Made by a program: the position numbers and the translations under genes
Shown here: positions 3,782 to 5,388 of the stretch, one piece after another
How positions within the stretch are numbered: the stretch's first letter is position 1
Layout: each line of letters opens with the position of its first letter
NCBI GenBank assembly: GCA_021846485.1
Contig: JAJZWW010000244.1
Coordinates: 1-5,388, forward strand
Length of the DNA stretch: 5,388 nucleotides
Origin: Actinomycetes bacterium
Lineage (GTDB): Bacteria; Actinomycetota; Acidimicrobiia; Acidimicrobiales; Palsa-688
Direction of reading: 5' to 3'
Notes under the pieces: model-generated
Told to the model about the DNA's origin: nothing
The model's database searches: none
What the model saw: only the letters and a program-made list of their open reading frames with translations

Positions 3782-4798
3782 GTGAGCAGCGTCGCCCTCG
3801 AACGTGCCCGTGGCGGTGACCAAGCCGCCTTCGCCGCCCTCATCGAACCCTACCGCCGCGAGCTACACCTTCACTGCTACCGGATGCTGGGCTCGCTCAC
3901 CGACGCCGAGGACCTCCTCCAAGACACGCTGAGCGCGGCCTGGCGTGGCTTGGACAGCTTCGCCGGGCGTTCGTCGCTGCGCACCTGGCTGTACCGCATC
4001 GCCACCAACCGCTGCCTGAACGCCATCCGCGACGCCAAGCGCCGCCCGCTCCCGACGCCGGTGCCCCCGTTCGAGCCGCCCGCCCCGTCTCGGCACGGCG
4101 ACGTCACCTGGCTGCAGCCCTACCCCGACGCCTGGCTCGACCAGCTTCCCGACCGCAGTGCCGGCCCCGAGGAGCGCCATCAGGGACGCGAGACGATCGA
4201 GCTGGCGTTCATTGCCGCCCTACAGCGACTCCCGCCCCGCCAGACCGCGGCCGTCGTCTTGTGCGACGTCCTTGGTTTCTCCCTCGCCGAGGCCGCCGGA
4301 ATGCTCTTGGCACGCCCGAGCGCAGTCAAGGGGCTGCTGCAGCGCGCCCGGGCGACCCTCGAACGCCACCGCTCCGCTCCGGAGCGGCCAGCCTCGGATC
4401 GCGGGTCGGGCGACGAGGGGGAGCTGGCCCGGCGCTTCGCCGAAGCGATGGTCGCCGATGACGTCGACGCGGTGGTCGGGCTGCTCACCGACGACGCCTG
4501 GCTGGCGATGCCACCCGCACCCCACGAGTACCACGGCCCCGCCGCGATCGCCGCCTTCTTGCGGGCCAGCACCGCCGCCCGCCTACCACGGCGCCTGGAG
4601 CTCGTGGCCACTCGAGCCAATGCCCAGCCCGCGTTCGCGTGCTATCACGCCGGTCCGAGCAGCGCCGCCGAGCGTACCGCTGGCGTGATCGTCCTCGGCC
4701 TGTCCGGGTCCGGTGAGCGCATCAGCACCATCACGCGCTTCCTCGACCCGCGAGTCTCCCTCGCATTCATGCCCGCCACCGGCTATTCCGTCATCTAA
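3782..4798 (+). CDS. ECF RNA polymerase sigma factor with C-terminal SnoaL-like domain (TIGR02960 type)
   Basis: A complete 338-residue sigma-70 family protein that would direct RNA polymerase to a small promoter set. Region 2 is residues 13-88: DQAAFAALIEPYRRELHLHC, the core-binding DAEDLLQDTL (41-50) and the promoter-melting SSLRTWLYRIATNRCLNAIR (64-83). A proline-rich linker with WLQPYPDAWLD (110-120) joins region 4 (about 135-195; ALQRLPPRQTAAVVLCDVLG, then helix-turn-helix SLAEAAGMLLARPSAVKGLLQRAR). Residues about 214-338 are a SnoaL_2-like domain (AMPPAPHEYHGPAAIAAFL, ANAQPAFACY, TRFLDPRVSLAF). The linker motif and extension fit the TIGR02960/SigG-like group. Related ECF groups with SnoaL extensions (ECF41, SigJ) are regulated by that extension instead of an anti-sigma factor, and no anti-sigma gene is adjacent here. 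The GTG start lacks a Shine-Dalgarno site. Target promoters and signal are unknown. Confidence 0.93.
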   Translation: MSSVALERARGGDQAAFAALIEPYRRELHLHCYRMLGSLTDAEDLLQDTLSAAWRGLDSFAGRSSLRTWLYRIATNRCLNAIRDAKRRPLPTPVPPFEPPAPSRHGDVTWLQPYPDAWLDQLPDRSAGPEERHQGRETIELAFIAALQRLPPRQTAAVVLCDVLGFSLAEAAGMLLARPSAVKGLLQRARATLERHRSAPERPASDRGSGDEGELARRFAEAMVADDVDAVVGLLTDDAWLAMPPAPHEYHGPAAIAAFLRASTAARLPRRLELVATRANAQPAFACYHAGPSSAAERTAGVIVLGLSGSGERISTITRFLDPRVSLAFMPATGYSVI

Positions 4799-4851
4799 CC
4801 GGAGTGCCGCCCGCTGGGGGATCCCTCAACGAAACGGCAGGGAAGCCGGTT
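4797..4851. terminator. Candidate bidirectional hairpin between convergent genes
   Basis: AACCGG (4797-4802) pairs with CCGGTT (4846-4851), and inside it TGCCG (4805-4809) pairs with CGGCA (4835-4839), separated by an asymmetric 2/6-nt internal loop. The apex holds the palindrome GGGATCCC (4818-4825). The outer arms touch the stop codons of both flanking genes (TAA at 4796-4798 and TGA, complement of 4851-4853). No T tract is present in either direction. Its position suggests a shared 3'-end element, but the stem is interrupted and support is modest. Confidence 0.28.
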
Positions 4852-5388
4852 CAGCCCGTGCTGGTCGGTGCCACCTCGGTTTCGGTGAACGAGCCGCCGG
4901 GAGCAGCGGGGTCGGCGTAGGTGGCGCTGATCATCGCGAACTCTCGTCCGGCACCGGTCTCGATGGGGTAGCCGAGGCGGACGCTCGCGGGCGTCGAGAC
5001 GAACGTGCCCTGCGCGCAGTCGGGGGTGCAGGTGTTGTGGGTGTAGTCCCCGGCGGCGGCGGCGCTGGTCGCGGTCCACGACGACCAGGTGAGATGGGTG
5101 AGGAGGGCGTTGCCGTCCCCACAGGCGAGCACGATGGTGGCGGGCTCCACCGCCGGCGGAGCCCCCGGGTAGTCGCACTGGGCCAACACCGACGGCACCG
5201 GCGTGGGCGGGGGCAGCTCCTTGTCGGTGGTCGTGAGCCAGTAGCCGTGGCCATCGGAGGTCGACGCCATCGCGACGACCGGGGTGCGGCTGCTCGGCGG
5301 AGCAGCGCCCATCGACCCGTAGAAGCTGGCCGAGCCGAAGCTGAATACCCCGCCGTCGGCCGCCACCAGCCAGTAGCCGTGCCCGATC
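4851..5388 (-). CDS. Probable secreted protein with GHGYWL repeats and cysteine-containing C-terminal domain (5' end outside window)
   Basis: The C-terminal 178 residues of a longer protein; the frame is open to the right edge, so any internal GTG near 5366 is not its start. The visible part opens with GHGYWLVAADGGVFSFGS and FYGSMG, then a second GHGYWL 44 residues later, a tandem repeat (probably beta-propeller-like) frequent in exported Acidimicrobiia proteins. A proline-rich linker (LPPPTPVP, 58-65) leads to a domain at about 70-175 with CDYPG (71-75), ACGDGNALLTHLTWSSW (88-104), NTCTPDCAQGTF (118-129) and VRLGYPIE. The four cysteines (71, 89, 120, 124) suggest disulfides and export. This C-terminal domain resembles one found in many uncharacterised actinobacterial exported proteins. 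The signal peptide would lie outside the window. Function unknown; carbohydrate or wall association is only a guess. Confidence 0.82.
   Translation of the reverse strand, partial: IGHGYWLVAADGGVFSFGSASFYGSMGAAPPSSRTPVVAMASTSDGHGYWLTTTDKELPPPTPVPSVLAQCDYPGAPPAVEPATIVLACGDGNALLTHLTWSSWTATSAAAAGDYTHNTCTPDCAQGTFVSTPASVRLGYPIETGAGREFAMISATYADPAAPGGSFTETEVAPTSTG
5235..5388 (-). repeat. Protein-level tandem repeat (GHGYWL...DGGVFSFG...FYGSMG)
   Basis: The codons for GHGYWL occur at 5367-5384 and again at 5235-5252, 132 bp (44 residues) apart. The first copy continues into the full DGGVFSFGSASFYGSMG unit and the VVAMAST strand. The second is followed by TTTDKE and the linker, so the last unit is cut short and the array ends here. 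More copies are expected beyond the right edge. Confidence 0.75.

Noticed and set aside
3682..3843. Longer start for the SnoaL-like gene on the minus strand
   Set aside because: The added residues are arginine/serine-rich, overlap the sigma gene antisense, and bypass the strong AGGAGG-ATG at 3681.
4180..4620. Minus-strand open frames opposite the sigma factor
   Set aside because: They are shadow frames of a gene with clear sigma regions 2 and 4; composition is biased and no motif is present.
1..5388. CRISPR array, tRNA/rRNA genes, insertion sequence or phage genes
   Set aside because: No regularly spaced DNA repeats, no cloverleaf or rRNA sequence, and no transposase or integrase motif in any frame that I could read.

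Overview
This window looks like the chromosome of a high-GC actinobacterium. Coding regions use G/C-rich third positions and GTG starts. It holds a DrrA-type ABC ATPase, a TIGR03086/mycothiol-type DinB-fold protein, and a secreted protein with the GHGYWL...DGGVFSFG...FYGSMG repeat that is common in Acidimicrobiia. That class is my best guess at lineage; it is an inference from family content, not a phylogenetic result.

Layout, left to right: (1) 1-729, minus strand, the N-terminal 243 codons of a DrrA-type ABC transporter ATPase that runs off the left edge. (2) 902-1516, minus strand, a TIGR03086-family metal-binding protein, divergent over a 63-bp intergenic region from (3) 1580-2584, plus strand, a complete WYL-domain regulator. 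(4) 2585-2956, a 372-bp gap with no convincing gene but many inverted repeats, including one central segment that can pair with either flank. (5) 2957-3316 and 3313-3681, minus strand, a TfoX N-terminal-domain protein and an NTF2/SnoaL-like protein whose genes overlap by 4 nt (SnoaL first). They are divergent from (6) 3782-4798, plus strand, an ECF sigma factor of the TIGR02960 type with its own C-terminal SnoaL-like domain. (7) 4851-5388, minus strand, the C-terminal part of a probable secreted repeat protein, convergent with the sigma gene and running off the right edge.

Two divergent regulator/target units stand out: WYL regulator with TIGR03086 protein, and ECF sigma factor with SnoaL-TfoX operon. 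In each, the regulator probably controls itself and its divergent neighbour, as is usual for this arrangement; nothing in the sequence proves it. No anti-sigma gene sits beside the sigma factor, which fits control through its fused SnoaL-like domain. I see no tRNA, rRNA, CRISPR array, transposase or integrase.

The most unusual non-coding signals are the alternative-pairing repeat at 2662-2756 and the recurrence of inverted repeats laid across stop codons at gene ends (874-904, 2566-2621, 4797-4851), all without a T tract.
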